A stretch of 64,000 nucleotides of DNA from Lateolabrax maculatus (lineage: Eukaryota > Chordata > Actinopteri > Acropomatiformes > Lateolabracidae), in NCBI GenBank assembly GCA_031216445.1, contig CM062199.1, positions 9,545,001 through 9,609,000 of the forward strand, in the 5' to 3' direction. Numbering within the stretch: position 1 is the first letter of the stretch; every line of letters starts with the position of its first letter. Positions 38,801 through 53,800 of the stretch are shown here, piece by piece. Under the pieces are notes generated by a model. It was not told the DNA's origin. It saw only the letters and a list, made by a program, of their open reading frames with translations, and searched no databases. The translations under genes and the position numbers were made by a program.

Positions 38801-41800
38801 AATTTAAAAAAGTTAAGACTAATTTCAATTTTACAGCAATATCGTATTAAGGAGTTTAATTTCATTGAAATCCTAATACAAACTACTGTCCGTTCACTTT
38901 GTCATTGTTTCTAATTCTGCTTAGTTTTTAGTCTATTAAGTCTAATTACTTTTGACAGCATTATACTGACATAAAATGATATTGCATTTTAGTGAAACAT
39001 GTTTCTTATATTTTGTTCACCCCATTCATATCAATGAGGGTAGATTTAATATTAGAAATCCCACTAAATACAACACAGTATTGTTCAACAGCACCATAAA
39101 TTGCATTCTCCAAAATTATCATCAAGTTGAATCAACACCTTTCTCAAACGGTTCCAAAAAAAACAGAACTTTATAAACTTCATGAAGGTAAACTATAATG
39201 CAGGGCTGTTGTATTAGACCGCATTCATTTTAGCTGGGTATATCTAGTAAACTCACATCTGAGAATACGGTGTATCAAACTTAAATAATTTAATTTTAAC
39301 TGCTGAGCCTGGTGGTACAACCACAGATACAACAGCGAAGAGACATGACTGACAGCAGTGTCTGAAATAGTGTCAGTCTCTGGCCTGAGGCCAGGCGGGG
39401 TCAAAGAGAGAGAGAGCAGCCAGTGAGCCCTGAGAAGAGCAGAGAAATAATGCATGGTAACTAAAGGTAAGGCACTCATCAAATATTCAAACTGTAGGAG
39501 GAGAGCAGAGAAGAGGCAAGAAAAAGGGAGATGAAAGAGACTAATTCTCAGTAGAAATAAGTTCAGATAGGCAAGTTAGCTGTGAAAACAGCTGAAAACA
39601 AGGCCGAGAGGAATACGAGTGTAAAAACAAAAAAAGGCAAACTTAGACGGAAGAAAAGTGTAAATGAACTGACTCCAATGTCATGCTAAGCCAGCTAATC
39701 CCAACTGGCTTCCTACCTTAGCATGGACTCTTACAGGTTTCACTGGCCTCGCTTTCTGCCAGCGGTCACAAGTAAAATGTAGAGAAGGAAGGGACGGACA
39801 TTACACAGGGCAAAAGGGTAAGGAGCTATGCATATAGCAGACTGCACAACTATTATTAGGCTTTTTGTATTCTGGACTACATTAATCTACATTACAACAA
39901 AACATGGGTAGCTTGTGGTGTCTAATTCTTGTTTTAAATATGCTGTGACGTGTATAAAATCCTAGATACAAAGCATACACGACAAAAAGAACATCCAGAT
40001 CATAGTATCAGGTTCCACTGTTACTCACCTCTGGCACTTTGGGCGCCGGTCTGCGCACCACTTTATCCTCCCAGACTTTCTCCTTGATGAGGACACAGGC
40101 CACGTTGAGGGAGCCCAGCAGTGCGTTGGGCTTGAACCCCAAAGTGTGGCCCTCAGGCGACAGCAGGTCCAGGGTGTGCAGTGCTGGATTCAGGTGGTAG
40201 CGGCTACACAGTTCGACCAGCAGGTCCATCAGCGCCTTACTGAAAGAGGGAGAAAGAGAGAGAAGAGTGGAGAGAGAGAAAGTGAAAGAGAGGAGGGAAG
40301 AGGGTGGGAGGAGGGAGGGGGTTTGGAAGAAAATACCACCGGAGGAGATGGGGAAAGAGGGAGAAACAGAGGGAGGCAGGATAGAAGATAGGGTTACAAA
40401 GCCTATCTAGCTTTAGCTCCGGTAAAGAGAATAGTAATTACTTCATACAACATAATAGAGACACACTTACACCTGATGCGCTTTGAGGGCTGGCTAATTG
40501 ATAGACACAAAGGATGTGATTTTAAACACTGAGCTGTTCTCATAGACATACTGTATGTAAAATGGCAATAGCATTGATTTGACATGAAGATCAAAAGGCT
40601 GTCTTTGTAGTTTTTGCAATTGAAAACAGACACCCTGAAACAGCAACAGAATCTAAAGAAACCCCTTATTATATAGTGTAGATATAATCTGTACGGTTTA
40701 TCTAGAACGAAACGCTAAAGAGCCTCCCACAGTAATAGGGCAGTGATAAAACACTGTGGCATAGGGAACTAATGACAGGCAAATTGGAGAGTACTTGTGG
40801 ATATGACAAACTTCTTATGTCCATCAAGCCATATGAGAAGCTCTGAAGTCTGCTCCGTTGCTTTGTGTGTCTGTTTGTGTGTGTGGGGTGCAGCTGATGA
40901 GGAGGCCTACAGTACTACCTGTCAATCCTCAGGTAAAGAAACCAAGAGACAGTCTCCAATGTTTTCTGGGAACAGCCAGATCAGATGACAGAACTGAGAG
41001 AGATACCACTACAAAGGACTACATTGACAGTCACTATCACATGGACACAGTCTACAACTAAAACGACAATCTGCAATCAACAGACCCAGTGTCCTGTGTT
41101 ATGTGCTTCTTAAACTGATTTTGTAGATTGTATGTTCATCAAAAAAAGTCAAACAATCACTATCTGAAAGAAATGATCTAAGTGTCTCTGTCTGTCTGTC
41201 TGTTCAATTTCCTCGACAACCGTTCATCTGATTGGCATCACACTTAGTTGGTGTATTGCTGAGGACCCAAGGATGTGCAGTGTTGAGTCGTTTGGACGCG
41301 TGGTTCTTGAGAAAGTGGAGAAACATTGCCCTGCAGAGCCAGAGAGCCTCGGCATTTCTCTGCACTGCACTAGTTTTTATGAAGGCTTGTAATGTAGCCA
41401 ATCAAAGTTAATTCCCACTGAACATTAACTGTACTCATCATAAAAAAATAACCAAGATGGCTGCCGCCGATGTGGAGCGTTCGAGCGCTTTCCCGACCGG
41501 CGACAAGGGCAGTATCAAACGGACTAGAAGGTACATTTCATTAAACAATAAACTGAAAGGCTCCAGACTAATACAGTTTGCGAATTACTCTGGTGATGCC
41601 AGGTGACTCCTTTCCCAAAAATGACCCAGAATGATAATATCAGACCCCTGATAAGCGACCACAATATGACTATATTTTATTATATTTTTATTATTATTTA
41701 CCTCTGGCTTGGATAGTAACCACAGCCGTTTAAAATAGTTTTAAGGATGTCAGGCAGTTTGAAAAGGTCAAAAAAACATTTCAGAAGTTTGAGTGTAGAA

Positions 41801-44800
41801 AGTTCCCTTTTTAAATACAAAAAAAGATTATTTCCTTTTTCTTTCATTTACTTTTACTACTAGTGAGAAGAAGCACCTTGTTGTTCTGTACTAGGGAGGC
41901 GTCCCGATATTTTGGCCCAAAGGAGAGAGCAGAGAGTATTTGCAGGTCAGCCTTCATCTGCCTCTTTCTGGGACAAAGCTTATGCTGAGACTGGGAATGG
42001 GACCCCTTGACAAGGCCCCACTGGCACAACAACCCAAACAGACCCAGAGTTCTCATACTGTTTGTATGGTGACTGGCAATGAAGGTCAGAACATAACATA
42101 GTACTGTTCAGCTAAGCAATACCTAAGATGTTCATATTTACAGTAACATTTAGTCACGAGACATTTTACAGCCAAATGTCGTGTTAAAACAAGGCACACT
42201 GAACATAACCCATTGTAAACGGAGTGATGCACCCAGAGTAAATGTGTGCCCCTCTCTGTCCTCTCACCTGCCATCTTCAGTTACAGAAGTCTGGTATCCC
42301 TGTGGCAGGGTTAGCTGTAAATCCACAGTGGGCCTCAGCATGTTCTCCTTGGCGTCCATGTCTGATGTCCCTCCCCCATCAGGTACAGTGTTTCTGAAGA
42401 TGTGGCGTGGGGCGGGCTGAGGGGCCTGGGGCGGCGGAGGGGCACGTGCCTTCATTCTCTTCCTGGGAGATGACAATGGTAAAGATACACAGAGGAAAAC
42501 ATTATTAACTTATTAGGTGTTATGGTTTCCTACATTGATTAAGTTTTCAATGTAGGATTTTAGCACAATATGTAAAAACAATTAAATAAAAAAAAACAGG
42601 CATTAATTTCACACGTTGTAACTGAGTCACATTTACAGTTAATGAATCAATCAGTTATCTGATCCATAATAAAGGATCATCAAGGATACATGATGTTGAT
42701 TAAGTCAAGTAAACAATGTGTCGCTTCTTTAGCAAAACACCTTTTTCATCTGATGCAATGTTTTCACATTCTGACTCACTTTTATTTATTCTTATTGAAA
42801 ACTTATTAAATGATATTGATCATTTTGGTTCCTCTAAGACATTTTTGTTTTTCTTGAGTTCAGTTCTTCAGCAGCCCAGCAGCATAATGAACACACCTCA
42901 AGAGCAGCCTGAATACCAATTACTTTTTTTTCTGTCTTTCTGTTTATCACACAACCTTTCTCTTCATTTAGATTACATAATAGTCTACAGATATGCTGAG
43001 ATGAGGCTTTTGGTTGTCAAGATGATCCAGCCCTGAGTTTATTCCATCTGTTTCTAATACTCTGAATAATAATTCAACACCCACTCTAATGTCACTCCTA
43101 AGCACCCTTACTCATACTTTTAACAAAAATACTATGGTGTTACATAATCAATGTCTGCTTTCAAAAAGCTTTCGAAGGGAAACTGATAAACAGTCTTGAT
43201 TACCGCAAATGACATCCCTCGTCAAATCTTAATGCAGGCCTGGCAATTTATTTAAAGGCATACTCAGACAATGAAATCAACAAGTAATACTAAAATGTGA
43301 ACTTTAGGTTGACTGAGTTGCAACAGTTGTGTTTTATAAAAGCGACTGAAACCATCTGATAAAATTAGAATTTCAGAATTGTAGTACAACACGTTTTGTA
43401 GCATTAAAAACTAAAGCAGCAATATTTAGGGGGAAATACTATATTTGGTTGGCTTAGGTGCATACCATGCATAATTCATTGTGTTGACAATAGCTCTATG
43501 AAAGCTATAAAAAGAACAGATAAGAGTGCAACCACACTCAAACCACAGCTCATATGGGTGGAGATGTGGCAGATGTCAATGACATGCTGGTGACGACATG
43601 CTGCTATCTACACATTTGACCTCAGCTGAGCATAAACCGTACGTAGCCTGACGGAAACAGCTGATTAGACAGAAATCAAACACTTTATTCTGCTAACAAT
43701 GACACATAGCTATTCAATACCACACATTTCAGCACGCACTCCCTCTGTGTCTTTACAACATAAATATTAGCCATTGATAACAATAGAAAAACACCCACTC
43801 ACGTCAAAAACAGTCCTTGTGTTGATTAAGTGTTCCAAAAGTGTTGAATATCAGACTGTTTATAAATCCAGTTCCAAGTATTAGGCACACTCTCTGAGAA
43901 AATTGTGTGTTTAAATCCGTGGGTGTATAATTCAGTCTCCTTCAAGGTACTCCTGCCCAGTGTAAAGGCAAAGAGAGCACAGCGAAGGAAGAACACATGT
44001 CAACATAGCATGGTGAGCGGACTCTAACCTGGCTAAAGTTAACCATTAACAGATATCGGATATCAACTAACTCTCACCCACAAAACCCTTTTTGCATTGC
44101 ATAATGTGCAATGCAAAAAGTGTCAATAGATACATCACGGGACTGGGTTTGACAGCATTGATCATAATCTAGTTAGGGATCTAATCACAGTGCAGATAAT
44201 TTCTTATCTAGTTCTGACTAAATTTAACAACATATGGTTTACTCACATGAAATAGAGAGAAGGAAATGATTGTCATGAGCAGCTTAGAAACCTGTAAATG
44301 TTTGAGAATTTTGTATTTTTCTGGTGAGTCTGTGTTTCTGAAGGTAAACAGAACTGGGCTCTGTGGGACTGTGGGACTGGGCCCCAGCCAGGCTTCACAC
44401 AGTCAGCTAGTATCCCTCTCTCCCTCTCGCTTTCTGTTTGTCTCACCGTAACATTTCACTCTCCCTCTCTCTCTCTTTCCCTCTCTCCAACACACACAAA
44501 GACTCCTTTAGGAAAAGCCTCGTCTCCCACAGAGTTAGAATGAGCGAGCGTAAACAGAGAGAAAGAGTGAGGGCAGGGCGTAAAGGAGAAGCAGGGAACG
44601 AAGAGCAGGAAACCCTGCTCCGGCACAGGGGGGCAGTAAGTGCTGAGCTGCTGTAGGGACTGAGTTACAAATGGCTCACACACACACACGCACACGCACA
44701 CACACACACATGCACGCACACACACATAGAAGGTTACTAATGGACCTTTCAGAACCACTCAGTTCTTTTCACTTGACTTAACTGCATGTCTTTGACTATC

Positions 44801-47800
44801 CTTTATTAAATCTGTTTTCTTTTTAACAGGGACAGTTGTTTGTTTAGTCTTCAGGTGTTTATGGCACTCAACTTAATGTTTCTAGAAGTTTAAAAAGTAA
44901 GAATATAAAACAAATAGATGCTGAATTCATCTCAAACCGCCCAAAGCGCTGTAGACGGATGTGGTCTGTGGTAAAATCATCCAGGACAACATGTGTGCAG
45001 CTTTAAGTGGAAAACAAAATGAATAGAAAAAAACATGACTGGAATTTGGAGTCCACATTTTAGATCAAATATAATACTATAAGCCTGTTGGTTACATACA
45101 CTAAAATCATGAAGTCGGTAGGTAAGTCACACAGCATGTCGTGCTAACACTGGCATACAAATAGCTAATGTAAGTAGCATTATTTTGTGAATATTACAGA
45201 TGAGTTGTGCATATCTTTCATAACCAACTACACTCAATTTAAACAAAATAATTTAGTCCCTGAAGGTTCAAAACATTTTATATATTAAATGTATTAAAAT
45301 GTAAAATTTTACTTATTTCATCTTCTCCAACAAAGAGAGGTAATTGAAATGATGTTTGAACAAAGATGATGGACTTGTTGTGGAAAGTAGTGTAGAAGCC
45401 GCCAGCAATTAAACTATAGCCATTGTAAAACTTTTGGCATCTTCATGAAAGGCACAACCTGACAGACCAATCAAAATTTCTCAAAAGCAGGGCACTCTCC
45501 TTCACATTTACTTAAACCACAGTGAATGTGGCTGGAGACAATTTTGTGGTTTATGAAACTATCATAAGGTAGATTTATAAAAGCATTTATTTATTTATTA
45601 TAATTGTAAATAGGGTATGCCAGATATTAAGACAAAGGCAATATTTGATCAAATACTAAGTAAACGAGAACAAGAATCAGATCAAGCATTTGGTGTACTT
45701 GTGGTTATTGTCACCATGGCTTTAAGTGCCAGCAAAACAATAGAATATCTGTTGGTTTAATATTTAAGTGGGAACAACCTATTATAACCTTACCTTTGCT
45801 CTCAGTGAATAGTAAGCAATCGTAATGGTGTAAGACACAAGATGTAAGCCTATCCACAGCCTACCAGTCATCCTATTTGCTGTCTGTGTGCTATCCTCTT
45901 AAACAGATTAGTCTCAGTGTCTGCATGTCTGTGTGTATTAGTGCATTTACAGTGTATGTGTGTGTACGTCAGGCTACCTCCTCCCTGACCCAAATACAAC
46001 CACGCTCACTCCTGATCAAGGCACTTAGCATAAATCAAGCCTGATTGTGTGAATACGACTGTGGTTGTGTTTGTGCAAAATCACTGTGAATACAGGACAA
46101 AAGGAAAAAAACTAAGACAACTGCACAAATTCAAAACTGTCCCACAGAGAGATGGAAAAGGTGTCATATGATTTCAGGATGTAAGCTAAAATTAAATGCT
46201 CTTCAAATTACAGGTTTGGCGAGATCACTGCAAACCCAGCCCCAATACGTGTACAATGCAAATCCATGAACGTCACAGTCAGATTACTGTTGTTGCTTTG
46301 AGATGTTAAATTACATAAACTCAGACACACTGGAGACTACTTCAAGTTTTTTGCTGGGGAAAGAAGTAATTGTCAGTGACTGTATTTATCCCAGCCATGG
46401 AAACACGGTCAAAGAAGTTCCCACTCAGGAAGGTCTTATAAAAATAACGGAATATATTAGTTTCTGGTCTGAACTCTGCTCTGTCAGCACCAACCCCACC
46501 AAAACAAATTCCATTTACAAGTGGTGTGTTTTTTAGATGAAAACTATTTTCTGGTATTTAAACTAATCGTCTCTTGTGCCTTAAAGTACTCATATAGATA
46601 CAATTACAGTATTGTGTTTCTGATATTTTACTCACTTCTTTTCAAGTCCAGTATGGTAAATATGGTCAGTCAGTCTGCTACTGACACGTACAATGCAGTG
46701 GTATAGAAGGCTACAAATGGGACTGCATGAGAAAAACCGAGACAGACAGACTGACTGGTCCACTCTAAACAACAGTGTGCTGTGAATGTGAGTAAATTCA
46801 CCTATTTAAGGCAGCCGGCAGAGTCTCAGAGAGACAGTCACTAAGATAGACAGACAGCTAGATGTGTCCCCAGTCAGAGACATGGACATCCAATAAGATA
46901 AGAGTCTGTTCAAGACAGACAATAGGATCACTGAAACAATGAGCCACTGTCCTTTAATGAAGACAACCAACTGGGGATTGAACGGATTAATTGGCCAAAA
47001 ACACAGCACTGACTGACCTATATTCAACATGACAAACTTTGTGCATTCTGAGAATATAAACAATGGATGAAAACAAAACTCTATGGCATATAATACGGAT
47101 TGATGCAAAAACAAATGTCACCAGTAAGATTGTTTGTTTGAATAACATAAAAACTGACTAAGGCAAGATTTAACTGTACTGCCAGACCTTTCCTTTGACA
47201 AGTAAAAATAGTCCAAAGTCTGGCTGTCTTCAGCACAAGCACACACAGGCCACATTATTGCATAAATAAGAGGAGATGTCTGGTGTTTCAGATCTAACAT
47301 GTCCTGTCAAACAGGTGTCCAGCTATGTATTCAAAGCAGTTGCGGAGTGTGTAAATTACTAGTTTGAAAGCAAAAAAAGGCAGCAGTAGCTCAGGTGGTA
47401 GCGGAGGTTGACTATCAATCGCAAGGATGATGGTTTGATTGCGGGGATGGTGGTTCAATCCCTGACCTCAGACCTGAGCTCCACCCACCCTTGAGCAAGA
47501 CACTGAACCCAAAAGTCCTTTATAAAGTCTAGCAGTACTGCATTGCTCAGTGGGACTTGATTCATGATCGTGCCTTCAAAACATGGAATATTATTTGGGA
47601 GACACATCAGCGAACAGAAGAAACACCAAAAAAACATGTTTTGTCCCCGAGTGCCACTTCAAGAACACACCCAACCACTTACCACATGTTAGCACACACA
47701 CTTGCCACACTTGTCGGCTCGCACGCTTGAGTTTTAACCTCCTGTTGTGCGTTGGACACAGTGTGAATGATGCACATTCTGAACGCTCAGCCACTTCCCT

Positions 47801-50800
47801 CACACTCACACCGTCCTGCTACCTAGCCGGCATACCCCTTGGGTGTCATGGTGTCCCCATGGCAACCTATATTTACACCACTTGACTGCAGAAGAGTGCG
47901 AGACCTCAGTTTAGTAGCAGCTGTGGATTTTGGATGCAGGCACACAAAGGGTTAGTGACCCAAAGAAAGAGAAAGAGAAGCAGAAATGAGCAGGGATAGA
48001 CAGAAATAGAGTATGAAAGGACTTTCTGTTTTAGAAGTGAGTGTCTGAGACATATGATCCCAGTAAAAGCATTTGTTTGCAGTTGCTAGCCACACAGCCT
48101 CGTAGTTTAGCATATGCCTTGATGCTCATGTTACCAGCCATGTGGTTAAAAACCCCACCCCACTAAATGCCATGTAAACTTGCTCAATGATAATGCCAGT
48201 CGGACACTGTATTCTCAAACCAATGATTCGCTGCATAGTGCTTTACCTTATTCAGTGGTATATGGCCAAATGTCACAAGCCCAGGGTCAAACAAGGCATC
48301 TCACAGTATCTGCCTGTTTTTCCATCTTAGTTTGCATATGCACTAACTGTGATAGGTGGAGGTAAACAAAGAGTTCACAAAATGCTAAACTATTATGCAG
48401 CTCATGAAGAAAGTACTATATTGTCCTTGTTTTTTCCATGTAACCAATAATAAGCATTTAAGCATTTAAAATAAGAATATGTCCGTCTTGAAATGGTTCA
48501 TCGGGTTGCATGTAACCTGGTATACCTGATTATCAAGTGACGACTTCTCTGGCGCTATTAAAACAACCAGGTTAGAGCTCGGCACAATCTGTTCAACAGG
48601 AGTGCAGAGTCAGTAACAGTAACATAATAACCCAAGGGAGATGAAAAGACAACACCACACCTCAGGTGCTAAATGAATTGTTACTCATTGGGATCAATTA
48701 GGTTGCTTACACTCCTTACGGTTATTTGGAGGGTTTACATTCAGGATGTATTGCAATGACCTCAGGTTAAGTCAGCAACCGGTGAGTATCTATTTCACAC
48801 CTACTTAAAGAGAGAAATCCACTTACTGTAACAGCACCCTACCCCATCCTATCTCCCTATTCTCTCCACTCCTCTCTTGACACATGCAGTCATCTTGTCC
48901 ACTTGTGATCAGTGACACAGAGGCACGCTGTAACAGTTTAACACGAGACATGTTCAAGACAACAATAATTCTCCAAAAATAGGAGAAGCCAACTCACCCT
49001 TCTGTCTGAACAGCTGGAAAAAAATTCCCTTAAGAGACCTTACTTCAGATCAAATATAACACTTCTGTAGACCTTTGCCAAAAAATATTTCCATTCTTTC
49101 CTCTTCTTCAGTTGTTCCTCTTTCTTGATATGATCAGTGCACTGTGCGCAAGCTCCAATAGACATAAAGCTTGTGGGTGGCAAACAGGCCCACAGCAGAG
49201 GAAGAATAGAGGGAAAAGGGGAAGGAGGGATAATGAAGGTTGGTAAGAGGGAGGGATGAGGGAATCTCAGGTGGCACAGAGCCCCATATGGCTGGAGAGC
49301 AAAAAGAAAGAAAATAGAAAAGGGTAGATGGGTGTAGTCCAACGCTAGAAAAGAAATGAGGGAAAGATGGAATGTAGAAGTAGAACAGCAGGAAATGTCA
49401 ATTAGTCTGTTCTCTATTCCCTAAGCTGCTTGTTCAATTAGAGAGAGTTCCTGCTGGAGTAACAAGAAGAAAAACACTTATGTTACAGATATTGTTGGCT
49501 TTTAGCAGACAGGCACAGCTTGTAGGCACCCCAGGATCCTTTGAGGTGAAAGAAATATAACAGAATCAGTGAAAAGCTACAAATATATCTTCAATGAAGT
49601 CTCAACCACTGAATCCAGTTTTTGTGGATCTACTTCTTCTTTTTTTATGGCATTTTATAAGCTTGCTCTTTTACCATACCACCAGGTAATACTAAAATAA
49701 ATAGCTTTTCATTGATATTCATTGATACCCTTTTAATAGAAAGACACTTTCCACCATGAAAAAAAAATGCGCATGAGCTCCCTGCTGAAAAAGACACCTG
49801 ATACTAAATTACTGGCAAGGTGGCATAAAGTGGTTATACTTTGTTTTCTCTATAATTGAGATAGAACCTAGGAGCAGTGTTACAAACCCATCACAACTTG
49901 AGCAAGACAAAGTGCACTTCACCGCCTCTGCCTTATCAGGCGATACCACTGCTATGGCACATCAGTTGGTGTTAGAGGAGTCGGTCCAGTCTGTGCACAC
50001 ACATATGCAGTCCGTCTGTCTTCCTCTCTGACAAGCCTGCATACCACACTGACTAACATATGACTGCAGGCTTCCAGAAATAAATCGGAGCAGCCCATAA
50101 CAGCTGCATACTAAGAGTACAGGCAGATACACTTTAATGAAGATACTTGAGTCTGATACAAAGGCATATTTCGTTGTTTAAAGTGTCATCCAATGCCTTC
50201 TTTCACTAGCAAAAGGTTGGCAAATAGCAGAAAATAATATAATGTGGATGGATAACATGGATAATGTTGTGGGGCCTAAGGAGCATTACAGTCTATAAAT
50301 ACAGCCAGTTTAGATGTCTCAAATGTTTCCAATGTATCATAGCATGCTTTGGAGTAAATATATTCAGAGAGCCTGTACTGCTTTCATGTGTGCACAGATC
50401 AAGACCACATCTTACTGTGCCAGGCCTTATAACAAACTCCTACTTGGAACATTAACCACAATAGACAGTGCTGTAATTGTTAATGACATACAGATTAATT
50501 AAAGATTGTATGTTCTCATAAAATGTGAATAAGGTAAGCACTTTCAGCACTACTTTATCTTCTGTGTTCAGTATGTTCAGAGGATTAAATCATACACGGA
50601 ACAAAGTTTAACAACCATAAGCTTTATCAGTCAGTCTTCTGTTACTGCATATTTCTACCATACACTGATTCTTTACTAACCCATAAATTGAGCAACGGTT
50701 ATACTTTATGCTCGTGAAAGCACCACACACCCTCTCTATTCAAAACAGGATGGCCAGAGAAATGGATGCACATATTACCAGATACACACTGTACCACTGC

Positions 50801-53800
50801 CAACAACGCATAGCCTCACATACTTTCTCTCTCTCTCGCCTATCTCAATTTTCATTCAAGTTAAATATATCCTGTCATAAAAATAACCCTAAATATCCAG
50901 ATGTAACCACATAAACTAAAACATTTTCCTCTTTGCTATAAGTAAATACAGTGTAGCCTTAAAGTAAAAGAAAAAAAAGAGGGAAGTCCCTTAGTCAGCA
51001 ATGCTGAGCTAGTGGCTGACCACATGAACCTTTAACTTCTAAATTGAGAAGATTTTGTGAAGGATGTGTAGGGTGGGGAGCTTATGTCTGCATCTGTCTC
51101 AAAATTTCCCATCATTTGACATACAGACGGGTGACAAATTAAAGGAAAAAACAACATGAAGCGTCTTAGTATGGAGTCAGGCCTTCACAAGCATCCAGAA
51201 CAGCTTCCGTCGCTGTTGGAGGGATGAACATCACTCCTCCACAACATATTCCCTCATTTATATATATTTAATCAAGTAATCTCATTGAGATTGAGATTAA
51301 GATCTCTTAAGCAAGAGAGACCTGCAGTAGAAAGAAAGAAAAATAAACATAGCAGAGACAATCACAGACATCACTAAATAGATTTGAAGCTTCAAATCAA
51401 TGAGCATTTACAATGCAGCTAGCAACTGGTGTTGATGTCCATCTATATACGGTGCTCATGAATGCACAAAGGCACGCATGTGCACACAAACAGGACAGTT
51501 GGTAGCCAATAATTATCTTTGGGTGTGTGCTGAGGATAAACGGACAGTTATTTGTAATCCCATACTGTATTTATCTGCAAAATCTGCCAACCTCGTCTTT
51601 CTGTGGGTGTATTTTAAAACTGAATAGACACAGAAATAAGGCTACAACAAACAACAGATGGATTTAAAGTATACTGTGTGACCTACCGACAGTGAGGCAG
51701 ATGGCAGCGCAAAGTTTTTTCTGTTCTTTGCACTTCACGAGGCACTTATGAGGTCAAATCTAGACATAAGAAATGCACCAAGCCAAGTTTGTCTACGCAG
51801 GGGTGTGGTTGGTTGATCATCACCGGGGACTGAACCATGTCACCGAAACAAGGTTCTGACAACACACATGATTGTGTCTCCAGAAAAGGCCAACAGAAAA
51901 ACAGGAAAGGTCTATTAAACCTGTTACAGCTTAGTAAAACACTTTGAATATAAAAAATAAAAAAACAAGCAAGGAATGCTATAAAATTTAGAATTTATTT
52001 GAGGAGTTCTCTCTTATTTCTTCCTCTGTTTATTTATATGAGTCTGTTGCTTCCTTATTGCTTCTGTGGGAGTGGGTACTAAAATCAAGGGCATGTAACA
52101 AAGCCACATTAATCAGAGGCTTCTGCACTAAAGCTCACGCAACACACAAACAAGCATATAGGCAGACACACATAAACACCAGGTCCAGACATGTAGAGGA
52201 AAACACCAGTGTGCTAATTAAAACTGTTGTGTATACTGCAGACTTGAAGAGTGAGGACTATAACTACTCTAGTTTAAATGCAATTACGATACACGATGTT
52301 CCCAGTCACACATACAGTAGGACCAAAAATGAAATAAGGTGCAGGTGCAAGCTGGAGGCATTTCAGGTGTATTCTTAAAAAAGAGTTAATATATTTTTAA
52401 CTACATAAATGTTGGATACTCACTGCTGATCTCAGTGTACTGTGAGAAATCATACTCATTTAGTCTAGGAATGGGAAAAGAGGTAGTTGCCAGCATTTCA
52501 ATGCTTAAGTACAGGCTTATAAAGCTTGGAACGAAGGCTTCATTCAGGCAACCTTTCCACCACTCCTGAAGTACACACTCAGGCTTTCTAAACACTGACA
52601 CACACACACACACTGCTCAGATTTCAATGGCAAGGTACAAACGAAGTCCCTCAAAAGAGCAGCGTCTCTCTCTTCCTCTTCCGTGTGTGTGAGCGTGTTC
52701 ATGTAGTTTTATGAGTTGTGTTTTATTGGGACTGGACTATGTAGTAAAGTAGCTACTCCCTGTGTGATGACGAAAGAGAGATCACAACACAAAGGGAGTT
52801 GTCATGGTAATTTATATAGACAGAAATGTCACACACTGACCGGATAAAAAGCCATTTTGCTTCCACTGCCAGCTGACTCTGTGACCAGTCTACTTTGTAA
52901 TTTGGCCAAAAAGCTCTTGAGTGTCTGAAATCACTGTATTTAAGAGTATCTGGTTAAAGGGACCTTTACTTGAAAGATCAGAGGAGAAACAGACCGACCC
53001 TTAATTCAACTCATCAACACTCTTTCTAACAGTATCACACCCTACTCATGTTGCCATGGAAGGACACCCATGTTTTATTGTATATCTGCCTAAACTGCTG
53101 TTGAGCCTTTACCACACACCCGCGGTGTAGATGGAGGACTTTAGAGGGTCCTGAAGTGCTATGTATGATAGATAACAGGTGTGAGCCCTCTACAATGTCT
53201 ACAACAGAGATCCCATCTTTAAATAACAATTACAATGCTGACTCGAGACGTGATGAAGTCAGCAACATTCGGCTCTAAAATACACAGCTATTACCATAAT
53301 TACCACCCAAGTAGCCCATTATTATACTGATGAAGGATCATACCTGGTCAGTGATACGCTCACAAAGACATCATAGCTTTAACATGGATTTACTTTTTTC
53401 AGATAAATCAGTCAAAACCATTTGGAAAAGAAAGGCCACTGAGGGCTATAGTGCGATCTTTCATCTCATACCAATCCTATTAATGAGAAATTATGATAGG
53501 TTTACACAAACCGTTCATATATTTAATGAAAACCTGCACAAATCAGATATTGACTGTAAACTACTGTATAGTTCTGGATAGAAAACCCTTACTACTACTT
53601 TTCCGTATAACAACGACTTCTCAAAGGCCAAGAGCTGTTTACCTCAAACATAAAACTGCAACAAATGAGTAGTACAGTAGCATATTTTGGCATTAAATTG
53701 TACATTCGGTGATGATACAAGGTTATGTATTGATGTGATCAGGTGATGTTTCTCCATACAGTCCCCACAGCATGTAATTAACAATGGAGGTCACGACTGT

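Noticed and set aside
48080..48170. Possible second tRNA-like SINE head (CTCGTAGTTTAGCATATGCC ... GGTTAAAAACCCC)
   Set aside because: A-box and B-box resemblance is too weak and no SINE body follows.
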